Origin: CAVYWD01 sp963772225
GTDB lineage: Bacteria > Myxococcota > Myxococcia > Myxococcales > UBA5297
NCBI GenBank assembly: GCA_963772225.1
Contig: CAVYWD010000002.1
Location: forward strand, 2,480,001 to 2,544,000
DNA length: 64,000 nucleotides
Reading direction: 5' to 3'
Notes under the pieces: generated by a model
The model's database searches: none
What the model was told of the DNA's origin: nothing
Seen by the model: only the letters and a program-made list of their open reading frames with translations
Translations under genes and position numbers: made by a program
Shown: positions 51,384-60,149 of the stretch, piece after piece
Layout: every line of letters begins with the position of its first letter
Position numbering within the stretch: the stretch's first letter is position 1

Positions 51384-54300
51384 ATGACGTCGCCCTTCGA
51401 GACCCTTCTGGAGCCCGCCCGAGCCGAGCTGTGCCGGCGCTTCGGCCTCCGCACCTTCACGTTGGTCGACGAGCCCGCTTTGGCGCCCGTCGCACCCCCC
51501 AGGGCTCCGGTGCTGATGCCGGAGGGCGAGGCCGTGCCGCTGGACGCCGAGGCCCTGGTGGCCCTGGGAGAGCTGCGGCCGCTCATCGCCGTGCCCGGCC
51601 TGGAGGATGCCCGCGCCCCGGCGGACCTGCCCTCGAAGCCGGGCCCGGTCCGCGACATCCTCACTTTTCGCTTCGACCCCGAGCCGGGCTCGGAGCCCGA
51701 CCTCGAGACCCTGGCCCAGTTCGTCCTCTACTGTCTCTGCTGGCGCCCGCAGGAGCTGCGAGTCGCGGGAGGCGGGCGCGAGGCCTCCTTCCGCTGCGGC
51801 GCGCTGATGCTCGACCTCGAGCTCTACCGGCGCTTCCGGCGCGAGCAGGGTGTGGCGGACTTCGCCCGGGAGGCGCGCCTCTTTCTCCCCACGGTGGAGG
51901 TCGAGCGCTGGTCGGCCCAGGGCGGGCTGCTCACCGTCGCCTTCCGCAGCGCAGGCGGCGCGGTGGAGTCGGCGCTGGGGCTCCTCGCCGCCGTCGCCAG
52001 CGAGCCGTTGTGCGTCGACGAGGTCCACCTCGAGCGCCTCGACAAGCCCGGCTCGGCGGCCACCAGGCTCGTGGCCGAGCTCATGGCTCCCACCGCCGTC
52101 GAGGGCACGCTCACCGGGGCCGAGCGCGAGCTGTTCGTGCCGCTCCTGCGCCCGGTGCTCTTTCCGTCGTTCGCGGGCCTCTACCGCGAGCTGCTCGAGG
52201 AAGGCATCTACGTCGGCCCGGTTCGCCTCGAGGAGCGCCGCGACCCCGACGCCCCGGTGGCCCACGGCCAGTTCCTGTTCGACCGCGCCTTCGAGCCGCA
52301 CCGCTTCGAGATCGCCTACCGCGACGAGCCGCTCGAAGGCGCCCCCGAGGCGAGCGCGGCCATCGCCGGCCCCGAGGGCTTCGAGCAGATCCTGCTTCGG
52401 GCCAACGGCTTCACCTACCGGATCGACGCCTCCGACGTCTGGCGCTGGCCCCCGGAGCTGGTGAAGCGCCTCATCGACCGACTGGTCGCGTCCGACCGCC
52501 CCTTCTCCCCGTCTCCGGTCGCGGCCCCGGCGCGCCTCCGAAGTCTCCGGGCGACCGCCGGCGGCGAGAGCGCTCCGGCCATGGTGCGCGCGCGCGCCTC
52601 CGCGCCCTGGCAGCCGTTCACCGGCATGCGCGCCACCCGCGGCGACTCGGCGGTCTACCTCCACGCGCCCGGCTCGCTCGAAGGGCCGCAGCCGGTTCGG
52701 CTGGACATGGCGCTGGAGAAGCCGACCTGGCTCCTCTCGCCTCGCGGCGCGGAGGCCATCCTCTTGGACCTGAGCGCGGTCGAGCTCAAGGCTGCGGGCG
52801 GTGGCGCCCCCGTCGACTCCGCCGGCTTCGCGGCGCTCGAGCGCGAGCGCACCTTTTCGCGGGGGGAAGCGCCTCCCATCCTGCTGGGCGCCGAGAGCTG
52901 GCGGCTCGAGGTCCGAATCGTCGCCGACCCCGAGCGGCCCCCGCCGCCTCAGGTGCCCATCCCGCTCATCCACGTGGCCCAGGAGCCCCCGCCCGGCGCC
53001 GCGTTCGGCGAGGGGAGCTCGGATTACCGTGCAGACGCCCCGCCGCTGTCGACCTGGGCGAGCGCCTCCCCGGAGCAGGCCTGGTTCGTCGACCTCGCGT
53101 CCAACTCGGCTGCGCCGGACCCGACGGAGCCGCCGCCCCTCGCCGCGCCGGTGGAGCCTCCCGACTCCGCCGAGCCCGCCGATTCCGCCGAGCCCGCCGA
53201 GCCCGCCGAGCCCGCCGAGCCCGCCGAGCCCGCCGAGCCGTTGGCCAGCGCGGCCGAGCCCCCCGCGGCGGTGGCTCCGACCCGCGAGTCCATCCTGGAT
53301 ACCCTCGAGGACGCGATGCTGGAGGCGCTCCCGCCTCTTCCCGCTGCGTCCGCCCCGCCAGAGCCGGACCCGGCGCCGATCCTTCAACCCCCGCCATTGG
53401 CGCCTGTGGACCCGCCCGCCGCTGGCGCGGACCCGGTGCTGCCCGGCGAGCCGCTCGAGCTGTCCGGTGCCCGAGATCGGGAGCCGCCCACGGTGGTCGC
53501 GCTGGTGGGCGTCCCTTCGCCGCCCAACGCGGTGCCGTCCAAGACCCTGGTGCTCCACCTGGAGGACCTCGACGCGCAGAGCCCCGCCTCGCGCTTTCTC
53601 TCGTGCACCGCGCTGCCGCTCACCGAGAGCGGGCTAGGCCTGGGACCCGACGGCGCCATCCTCTGGAAGTCGGAGGCCGCCGATTGGGCGCTGGGCACCG
53701 TGGGGGGCCGAGTGGTGCTGCGCTCGCAGGGAAAGGGCGCGAGCCGTCTCCAGTGGACCGGCGAGGGCGGCTCGCGCTCGCTGCGCGCCGGCGAGACCGC
53801 GCGGCTGCGCAGCGGCGACCTGGTCGAGTACGGCGGCCGGCGCTGGCGCGTGCACGCCCGCGGCGAGGCCAAGGAGCAGCTGGCGCCCGCGCCGCTTCCG
53901 CCCCAGGAGCCGGCGTCGCCGACGCGCGCCGAGCCGGTGGAGCTCTCGCTCCTGACCCAGGGCCGGGGCGCCGCGGTTCACGCGGTGGCCATCCCCGGCG
54001 GGAAGCTGGGTTTGGCCATCGGGCCGGACGGGAGCGTGCTCTGGCAGACGCGCGACCCCGGCGCCTTTCGCATCTGGGTCGGCGTCGATGGGCGGCTCAT
54101 CCTCCTGCGGCCCCCGGTGGCGCCTCCGGTGAAGCTGGTGCGCGGCCGCCGCTGGCTCGAGGTCCCGCCCAAGAAGCCGGTGGTGCTCCTGGACGGAGAC
54201 GAGCTCGACACCGGAGACGCGCGCGTGCGGCTGCGAGTGGTGGGGGTGGCCGCCGACGCGAGGGCACCGTGGACCGAGGAGCTGCTCGCCGACTCCGACG

Positions 54301-54536
54301 AGGTGACCCCGGTCGACCCGCCCTTTCCTCGGCGCCCCGCGCCAAAGCCTGTCGCGCCCGCGGCTCGCCTGGGTGTCGAGCTGGAGGGCCCCAGCGCGAG
54401 GGACGCCGCCGGGGCGGTGACCGTGGCGCACCTGCCTGCCATGGGCGTCGACGCGAGCGCCCTCACCACGCCCATCGAGACGCCCGCCGTCGACCTGCCG
54501 TGGCCCGGAAGTGACCTCGAGAAGGCGAAGTCATGA
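51384..54536 (+). CDS. Large protein of unknown function with FHA-like C-terminal regions
   Basis: I do not recognise this 1050-aa protein. There is no signal peptide or membrane helix. Residues 1-550 are mixed alpha/beta with short conserved-looking blocks (DLETLAQFVLYCLCW near 107, FAGLYRELLEEG near 265). Residues about 590-620 contain an exact run of Glu-Pro-Ala triplets inside a Pro-rich linker. Two related beta-rich regions follow (about 720-820 and 850-960), each with a pattern like LGxGPDGxxLWxxxDxxxFxxWxxV..RLxxL, which recalls degenerate FHA domains. The stop overlaps the SUI1-like gene (ATGA). A deleted copy lies at 42561. Confidence 0.6.
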   Translation: MTSPFETLLEPARAELCRRFGLRTFTLVDEPALAPVAPPRAPVLMPEGEAVPLDAEALVALGELRPLIAVPGLEDARAPADLPSKPGPVRDILTFRFDPEPGSEPDLETLAQFVLYCLCWRPQELRVAGGGREASFRCGALMLDLELYRRFRREQGVADFAREARLFLPTVEVERWSAQGGLLTVAFRSAGGAVESALGLLAAVASEPLCVDEVHLERLDKPGSAATRLVAELMAPTAVEGTLTGAERELFVPLLRPVLFPSFAGLYRELLEEGIYVGPVRLEERRDPDAPVAHGQFLFDRAFEPHRFEIAYRDEPLEGAPEASAAIAGPEGFEQILLRANGFTYRIDASDVWRWPPELVKRLIDRLVASDRPFSPSPVAAPARLRSLRATAGGESAPAMVRARASAPWQPFTGMRATRGDSAVYLHAPGSLEGPQPVRLDMALEKPTWLLSPRGAEAILLDLSAVELKAAGGGAPVDSAGFAALERERTFSRGEAPPILLGAESWRLEVRIVADPERPPPPQVPIPLIHVAQEPPPGAAFGEGSSDYRADAPPLSTWASASPEQAWFVDLASNSAAPDPTEPPPLAAPVEPPDSAEPADSAEPAEPAEPAEPAEPAEPLASAAEPPAAVAPTRESILDTLEDAMLEALPPLPAASAPPEPDPAPILQPPPLAPVDPPAAGADPVLPGEPLELSGARDREPPTVVALVGVPSPPNAVPSKTLVLHLEDLDAQSPASRFLSCTALPLTESGLGLGPDGAILWKSEAADWALGTVGGRVVLRSQGKGASRLQWTGEGGSRSLRAGETARLRSGDLVEYGGRRWRVHARGEAKEQLAPAPLPPQEPASPTRAEPVELSLLTQGRGAAVHAVAIPGGKLGLAIGPDGSVLWQTRDPGAFRIWVGVDGRLILLRPPVAPPVKLVRGRRWLEVPPKKPVVLLDGDELDTGDARVRLRVVGVAADARAPWTEELLADSDEVTPVDPPFPRRPAPKPVAPAARLGVELEGPSARDAAGAVTVAHLPAMGVDASALTTPIETPAVDLPWPGSDLEKAKS

Positions 54537-54904
54537 GCTCCAAGAAGCCTCCGGAAGGGACGCCGGCGCCGTTTCACAACCCCTTCGCCGCCCTCGCCGG
54601 CAAGCGCAGCGAGCTGCCGCCGGGTGAGAAGCCGGCGCCGGCGCAGAGCCTTTCGCCCAAGCCGGGTCCTGCGCGCGCCGTCGTCCGCATGGAACGTAAG
54701 GGCCGCGCGGGCAAGGAGGCGACCCTCGTCGAGCAGCTGGGCCTGTCCGAACGCGAGCTCGAGCGCTGGCTCAAGGAGCTCAAGGGCTCCCTGGGCTGCG
54801 GCGGGGCCGTCGAGGACGGCGCCTTGCTCCTGCAGGGCGATCAGCGCGAGCGCCTGAAGCCGCTCCTGGAGAAGCGCGGGGTCCGCAAGATCTCCATCGG
54901 CTGA
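54533..54904 (+). CDS. SUI1/eIF1-like translation factor (YciH family)
   Basis: A 123-aa protein of the SUI1/YciH family, bacterial relatives of eIF1 that can affect start-codon choice. The SUI1 core occupies residues 50-122: RMERKGRAGKEATLVEQLG, LKELKGSLGCGGAVEDG, LLQGDQRERLKPLLEKRG. The first 45 residues are a Pro-rich leader. It is translationally coupled to the unknown gene upstream, a pairing I cannot explain. The role in this organism is inferred from the family. Confidence 0.85.
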   Translation: MSSKKPPEGTPAPFHNPFAALAGKRSELPPGEKPAPAQSLSPKPGPARAVVRMERKGRAGKEATLVEQLGLSERELERWLKELKGSLGCGGAVEDGALLLQGDQRERLKPLLEKRGVRKISIG

Positions 54905-55127
54905 GAGGTGCCGGCGACAGGACCGCGGTGCGGCTGTTCCCGCCGTTCATGGCGCCGCCACGGCGTGGTCGATTGAGCGCGAAGGTGCGCCTTGCTCTCC
55001 CGTCGGCGCGCTCCTTCCCGCGAAATCCTCGGCTCGGACCAGAGCTCAGGCGATAATGGCCACCTGGCGGCTCGCGCGGGACGCGCTCCCAGCCCCCGCT
55101 CTCGTTCGACTCTGTGCAGGAGGCCTC

Positions 55128-55943
55128 ATGGAACGGACCGGATCCGCCGTTGTGGCATTGCTGATCCCGGCCCTCCTCCTGGCCCCGGGGCCAGCGGGCG
55201 CTGCGCCGGGCGCGCCGGTGATCTCGAGCGAGCCGCTGACGAGCTTTCGGAAGGGCGAGACGATCACTCTCGAGGCGAAGATCCTTTCGCCGGCCGGCAT
55301 CCGCATCTTTTCTCCGGCGATCTTCCTCCGTCTGCCCGGGGTCGAGGCGCCGGTGCGCATTCCGCTCGCGTCGGTCCCCGGCGAGCCGAACGGCTACGCG
55401 GCGCAGATCCCGCCGAACCTGACCCAGGCCGACTTCGACTACTTCATCGAGGCCTTCGACGAGGAGGGCAACGGCCCTTCACGCCTGGGGAGCCCCGAGG
55501 CGCCCATCCGCGCGCGCGCCGTGGATGCCGCCAGCTCGCCCGCGCCCACCAAGCCGCCGGCCGTGCGCGAAGGCCGCGCCGGGCCGGTCGCCAACCTGTC
55601 AGCTTCCTCGGCCGCCCGCCCCTGGCAGCACACCGCCGGCGTCGCAGGGCTGACAGCGGGCGGGGCGCTCCTGGCGGGGGCGTTGGCGTTCGGCGGGGTG
55701 GCGCTCTTGGCGAGGAGCGACGCCGCGCGCGCCGCCGACGGGGCGCACTTCGACGCGGCGCTGAAGCGGGCGAAGTCGAGCGCGCGGGTGGCCAATGGCC
55801 TCGCCGCGGCGGGCGCGGTCGTCGGAGGCGTCGGCGCGGCTTTCCTGGTCTTCGGCCCGAAGGAGGGCGAGGGGAGGCTCACGACCGCCGGCGTGGGGGT
55901 CGGCTTCGGGGGCGCTGGCCTCTGGGTCCAGGGGCGCTTCTGA
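55128..55943 (+). CDS. Exported protein with C-terminal membrane helices
   Basis: A 271-aa protein of unknown function. A signal peptide ends near residue 26 (GPAGAAPG). A beta-rich domain of about 110 residues follows (FRKGETITLEAKILSPAG, then FDYFIEAFDEEGNGPSRLG), like an Ig-type fold. Two Gly/Ala-rich hydrophobic helices near 175-200 and 230-250 end it. In myxobacteria such proteins are often near Ser/Thr kinases; none is beside it here. The ATG at 55128 follows AGGAGG. It is 17 nt from the next gene and is likely co-transcribed with it. Confidence 0.6.
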   Translation: MERTGSAVVALLIPALLLAPGPAGAAPGAPVISSEPLTSFRKGETITLEAKILSPAGIRIFSPAIFLRLPGVEAPVRIPLASVPGEPNGYAAQIPPNLTQADFDYFIEAFDEEGNGPSRLGSPEAPIRARAVDAASSPAPTKPPAVREGRAGPVANLSASSAARPWQHTAGVAGLTAGGALLAGALAFGGVALLARSDAARAADGAHFDAALKRAKSSARVANGLAAAGAVVGGVGAAFLVFGPKEGEGRLTTAGVGVGFGGAGLWVQGRF

Positions 55944-55960
55944 ACCTGCTCCACTGGCGG

Positions 55961-57430
55961 ATGGAGGTCGACGTGCTCACGCGAAGATCGCTCGGATTTG
56001 CTGCCGCGCTCTTGCTCGCGCTCCCGGGTTGCGAGCGGATTCTGGGGCTCTCGCAGCTCCAGCGGCCCTGCGACCGAAGGACCTGTGAAGGCCAGTGCGG
56101 CGTCGTCGACGACGGCTGCGGCGGCGCGGAGGACTGCGGCGCCTGCGCGGCCGAAGGCGGGACCTCGGACGTCGGTGTCTGGGACGCCGATGCCTGGGAC
56201 GCGGGGACTTCGGACGCCGACGTCTCGGACGCGGGGAGCTCGGACGCGGGGAACTCGGACGCCGATGTCTGGGACGCGGGGACCTCGGACGCGGGGAGCG
56301 CCTCCTGCGATGACCAGGTCCAGAATGGCTCGGAGACCGACGTGGACTGCGGCGGCGGCGACTGCCCCGCCTGCGGCGTGGGGATGGCTTGCCAGCAAGC
56401 CATCGACTGCGGCAGCGGGCTCTGCACGTCGGGCACCTGCGCGCCCGCGCCCTGCTCGACGAACAACGGGGGCTGCGACTCGAACGCCGTCTGCTCCGCG
56501 GGCGCCGACGGCGGGGTGAGCTGCGCCTGCAAGGCCGGCTACCAAGGCGACGGGACGACCTGCCGAGCGACCTGTCGCAGGCCGAAGGTGATGCTCGCCG
56601 TGGACCGCTCGGCCTCCATGATGCGGTCCATCGCCAGCGACTCGGTGCTCTGCACGGACGTGAACGGCGACTACCTGCCGAGCTCGCCCAAAGACTGCAA
56701 GTGGAAGGACCTGCGCGACGTCCTGACCCGTCCGACCGGTCTCCTGGCGACCACCAAGGGGGCCGCCTTCTATGGGCTCGCGGTCTTCCCCGGGAGCGAC
56801 CAGCCCAACACCTGCATTGCGGGGACCACGCTGTTGGACATCAGCGACTCGTCGGACAACGTCAACGCGATTACGACCGCGCTCGTCAACCTCATTCCGG
56901 CAGGCGGCACCCCCACCGCGCTCACGCTGCAGGCGCTGGCCAACGACTCCCAACTCAAGCAGTCGTCGGACCCGCAGCAGGCGCGGTACGTCCTGCTCGT
57001 GACCGACGGCATTCCCAACTGCAACCCGGCAAACCAGGGGGTTTGCGAGGCGTGCAAGGCCGAAGAGTGCGGCGGCGGCGACGCGGGTCAGGGGGAGTGC
57101 ACCCAGTGCTTCGTCGCCCCGTGCAGCGCGACGTTCGCCCTCTACGCCGACACGCCGTGCGACGCTTTCAACGCCTGCGCGGACGGCGACAACGCGGTCG
57201 CCGCGGTGTCGGCGCTCGCCGGGCTCGGGGTTCAGACGTTCGTGGTCGGGCTCGGGCTGGAGACGAGCTCCGTAGACGGCGCGGCCCTCCTGAACCGGAT
57301 GGCCATTGCCGGCGGTCTGCCGCGCAACGCCACCTCTCTGACGCGCTTCTACCAGGTGAGCACCAAGGATGAGCTCGGGCAGGCGCTGACGACCTTCGCG
57401 AGCACCTACGTCGCGCCGTGCTCGCCATGA
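55961..57430 (+). CDS. Lipoprotein with EGF-like and VWA domains
   Basis: A 489-aa lipoprotein. The lipobox LALPGC lies near residue 22. Next come a Cys-rich part, a tandem Asp-Ala-Gly/Ser linker (about 60-110), an EGF-like region (CSTNNGGCDSNAVC), and a VWA domain with MIDAS DRSASM near 214 and the later VTDGIPNCNP near 348. A Cys-rich insertion sits within the VWA (about 360-395). The protein is probably on the outer surface and binds a partner through its MIDAS metal. The stop overlaps the next start (ATGA). Confidence 0.75.
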   Translation: MEVDVLTRRSLGFAAALLLALPGCERILGLSQLQRPCDRRTCEGQCGVVDDGCGGAEDCGACAAEGGTSDVGVWDADAWDAGTSDADVSDAGSSDAGNSDADVWDAGTSDAGSASCDDQVQNGSETDVDCGGGDCPACGVGMACQQAIDCGSGLCTSGTCAPAPCSTNNGGCDSNAVCSAGADGGVSCACKAGYQGDGTTCRATCRRPKVMLAVDRSASMMRSIASDSVLCTDVNGDYLPSSPKDCKWKDLRDVLTRPTGLLATTKGAAFYGLAVFPGSDQPNTCIAGTTLLDISDSSDNVNAITTALVNLIPAGGTPTALTLQALANDSQLKQSSDPQQARYVLLVTDGIPNCNPANQGVCEACKAEECGGGDAGQGECTQCFVAPCSATFALYADTPCDAFNACADGDNAVAAVSALAGLGVQTFVVGLGLETSSVDGAALLNRMAIAGGLPRNATSLTRFYQVSTKDELGQALTTFASTYVAPCSP

Positions 57431-58977
57431 CCGCTGCTGGGGCGGGCCGGGAGGCGCCGGCGCCCCTTTCCGCCCGCGCCGAGCTCGCCTTGGAGGGCGC
57501 GCTCATCCTCGCCGCGTCGGCGCTGGTCGCTTGGCTCGGGACGCAGGCGGACGTCTACACCGCCGACAGCTACTTCTACCTGTCCAAGGCCGCGGGGCTC
57601 ATCTCCGGCCGAGGGCTGCGCGTCTCCTGGAACGACGGCATCGACCGCACGTTCTTCAGCGGCTATGCCTTCGCCCTGGCGCTGCCCATGCGGCTCTTCG
57701 GCGAGGCGGGCTTCGTCCCGGCGGCGGCCCTGCTCCACGCCTGGACCGGGGCGTCGCTCTTGCAGATTCTGCGGCTCACCGGCCAGCCGTTCGCGGTCCG
57801 GCTCGGGGCGCTGGCGCTGGCGCTCTTCAACCCCCTCGCGCTCTGGTGGGCGTCGGTGCCCATGTCCGAGGTGCTGCTGGTGGCGCTCTCCACCGCGGCG
57901 GTGCTCGAGGCGATGCGGTTTCGGGAGACCGGCCGCCGCGGCCCCCTCGCGGCGGCGGCGGTCCTCGGCGGGCTCGCCTTCGTCACCCGCGCGGAGGGGC
58001 TGCTCGTCTCAGGAGTCCTGGCGGCGCTGGCGGGCCCGCGGCTCTACCGGGAGCGCCGGCTCCTTGTGCTCGCGCCCTGTGCGGCGGCGGTCGTTGGGCC
58101 GGAGCTCGCCCACTGGCTCTTCCTGCGCCGGCACCAGCTTCCGGGGCGCGCCTCCATGGGCTACCTCGAGCAGGCGGCGGAGTACCTGGCCGACATCCAC
58201 GTGATGAACGGCTTCGCCTCGCACGTGCGCGCGCCGTTCTGGACCGCGTTCCGCTACGACACCGAGTCCTGGCTCTACGCCCGCTACTTCCCCGACTGGC
58301 TCGCGAACGCGCAGGCAATCGTGGCGGGGCTCTACCTGGCGTCGCTGCTCATCGCCCTGGGCCTGGGCCTCTGGCGGCGGCGCCTCGCGCTCGTCGCCTG
58401 GTGCGCGGGGCTCATCGGCTACGCGCTGCTCCACTCGCTCTGGATTGACCAGTACGAGCGCTTCGACGACTTCGTCGTCCCGGTGGCGGCGTCGCTGTTC
58501 GCCATCGCGGTCGAGGCGGTCCTGAGGCGGTTCGGGCCGGCCGCCTCGGCCGCGGCGCTCCTCGGCGTGGCGGCCGTCTCCGGGACTTACGGCGCCCAGC
58601 TCTCGCGCATGCACACCGCCAGACTGAAGCTGCACCAGGGTGGGCGCGACTACCGCGCCCTGGGCCGGCTCGCGAGCTCGGTGAACCCTGAGCGCAGGCC
58701 GTTCGTCACCGACCTCGGGCCCTACCTCGCCGTGTACCTGAACGGCCACGCGCTCTTCACCGACAGCAAGCCTTCTTTCTACGACGCCGCGGTGCCCAAG
58801 GGCCTCGCGGGCCGGGTTTTCCTCGCCGAGGTCGGCGCCGCGGCCATCGTCTCCAAGCGGCCGGCGCAGGAGGTGGCGCGCGAGTTCGAGCTGCTGCCCG
58901 GCGAGTACCATGAGGTTTCGGGGCCGGCGACGCTGCTGGTGCTGGACCTGCCTCGCGGGCCTTGGCCGCCGCCGTAG
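57427..58977 (+). CDS. GT39-like membrane glycosyltransferase
   Basis: A 516-aa polytopic inner-membrane protein resembling the GT39/GT83 (ArnT/PMT-like, GT-C) group. The first periplasmic loop has the acidic motif ADSYFYLSKAAG near 48, as expected for catalysis from a polyprenyl-phosphate sugar. About ten hydrophobic helices follow, and a C-terminal soluble domain of about 110 residues closes the protein. It is coupled to the VWA lipoprotein by a 4-base overlap, so it may glycosylate that or a related surface protein; this is speculation. The acceptor is unknown. Confidence 0.68.
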   Translation: MTAAGAGREAPAPLSARAELALEGALILAASALVAWLGTQADVYTADSYFYLSKAAGLISGRGLRVSWNDGIDRTFFSGYAFALALPMRLFGEAGFVPAAALLHAWTGASLLQILRLTGQPFAVRLGALALALFNPLALWWASVPMSEVLLVALSTAAVLEAMRFRETGRRGPLAAAAVLGGLAFVTRAEGLLVSGVLAALAGPRLYRERRLLVLAPCAAAVVGPELAHWLFLRRHQLPGRASMGYLEQAAEYLADIHVMNGFASHVRAPFWTAFRYDTESWLYARYFPDWLANAQAIVAGLYLASLLIALGLGLWRRRLALVAWCAGLIGYALLHSLWIDQYERFDDFVVPVAASLFAIAVEAVLRRFGPAASAAALLGVAAVSGTYGAQLSRMHTARLKLHQGGRDYRALGRLASSVNPERRPFVTDLGPYLAVYLNGHALFTDSKPSFYDAAVPKGLAGRVFLAEVGAAAIVSKRPAQEVAREFELLPGEYHEVSGPATLLVLDLPRGPWPPP

Positions 58978-59009
58978 TGGCGGTTCGAGCTTGAGGTCTT
59001 CGCGCCGTT

Positions 59010-59117
59010 CACGGCCACGTCGCCGTCGCCGTCGCCGTCGCCGTCGACGACCAGACCACGTCCACGTCCACGTCCACGTCTACGTCTACGTCTACGTCGA
59101 GCGCCGACGTCAACGGC
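59010..59117 (+). repeat. Solo copy of the hexanucleotide array
   Basis: Carries ACGGCCACGTCGCC and further GTCGCC units as in the S23 cassette arms, then CACGTC and TACGTC units, ending GAGCGCCGACGTCAACGGC. No S23-type gene is found beside it. The stretch 58978-59291 holds nothing else. Confidence 0.65.
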
Positions 59118-59291
59118 GACTGGCATGGCCTGGCGAGGCTGCGCCTCAGACGGACGAGGCTTTATTGGAGACGGTGCGGCGCAGCCTCGCGTCGATGGTT
59201 GAAAGTCGATGGTCGATAGTTCTGCGGGAAACCGGCTTGGCGATGAACTCGGCTCGAGTGCATCACCTTCGCGCCTTCGAGGCCTCTCGCG

Positions 59292-60116
59292 TCACCCGCG
59301 GGCGCCGCCCAGCTTGCGGAGCGCCTCGCGGATGACCTCGACCATCGCCTGGTGGAGCGCGCCGTTCGAGGCGAGGACGTCGCCGCGCTCGAGGGCCAGG
59401 CGGCCGCCGTCGAGATCGGTCGCGCGGCCGCCGGCCTCGGCGACCAGGAGCGCTCCGGCCGCGAGGTCCCACGGCTTGAGCTTCACCTCGAAGAAGCCGT
59501 CGTAGCGGCCGCACGCCACGTAGGCGAGGTCCAGCGCGGCGCTGCCCATGCGCCGCATGCCCTGGGCGCGCCGAACGAACGCGTCCAGCAGGGCCACCGG
59601 CAGCTCGGGCGCGGTCCAGACATCGTACGGAAACCCGGTGGACAGGAGGGCGCCGCCGAGCGCGCCGGTGGTCGACGCCCGGATGGCCTCGCCGTTGAGC
59701 GTGGCGCCGCGCCCGCGCCCCGCCAGGAAGAGCTCTTGGCGCAGCGGATCGAACAGCGCGCCGGCGGCGAGGCCCTGCTCGTCCTCGGCCGCCACCGAGA
59801 CGCAGAAATGCGGCACGCGGTGCGCGAAGTTCGTGGTCCCGTCGAGCGGGTCGACGATCCACCGAACCTTCGCCGTTCCTGCCTTGGGCTGCGAGGCGCC
59901 GCGCTCCTCGGCGAGGACGGCGTGGCCCGGGTAGCGCTCCTGGAGAAACCCGACGACCTTCTCCTCGGCGGCGCGGTCGGCGTCGGTGACGAGGTCGATG
60001 CCGCCCTTGAAGGCGACCTGCAGGTCGGTGCGAAAGCGGCGCGCCAGCTCCGCTCCTCCGAGGCGCGCGGCCTCGGAGGCGGCCTCCACGAGCTCCGGGT
60101 CGACGGGGGCTGGCAT
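59292..60116 (-). CDS. Inositol monophosphatase family phosphatase
   Basis: A 274-aa Mg2+-dependent phosphatase. It has the full metal site: GIDLVTDADRAAE near 39, LAEERG near 70, VDPLDGTTNF near 88-97, and KPWDLAAGALLVAEAGG near 213-229. It hydrolyses inositol-1-phosphate or similar sugar phosphates in the cytoplasm. SuhB-type members also act on NusA/rRNA transcription, but residues for that cannot be judged here. The length fits. It is followed downstream by a non-coding array and preceded by the DUF2088 gene with a 33-bp gap. Confidence 0.93.
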   Translation of the reverse strand: MPAPVDPELVEAASEAARLGGAELARRFRTDLQVAFKGGIDLVTDADRAAEEKVVGFLQERYPGHAVLAEERGASQPKAGTAKVRWIVDPLDGTTNFAHRVPHFCVSVAAEDEQGLAAGALFDPLRQELFLAGRGRGATLNGEAIRASTTGALGGALLSTGFPYDVWTAPELPVALLDAFVRRAQGMRRMGSAALDLAYVACGRYDGFFEVKLKPWDLAAGALLVAEAGGRATDLDGGRLALERGDVLASNGALHQAMVEVIREALRKLGGARG

Positions 60117-60149
60117 GTTCGCTCGCTGCTCCTCTTCTGTCCCGGCGCT

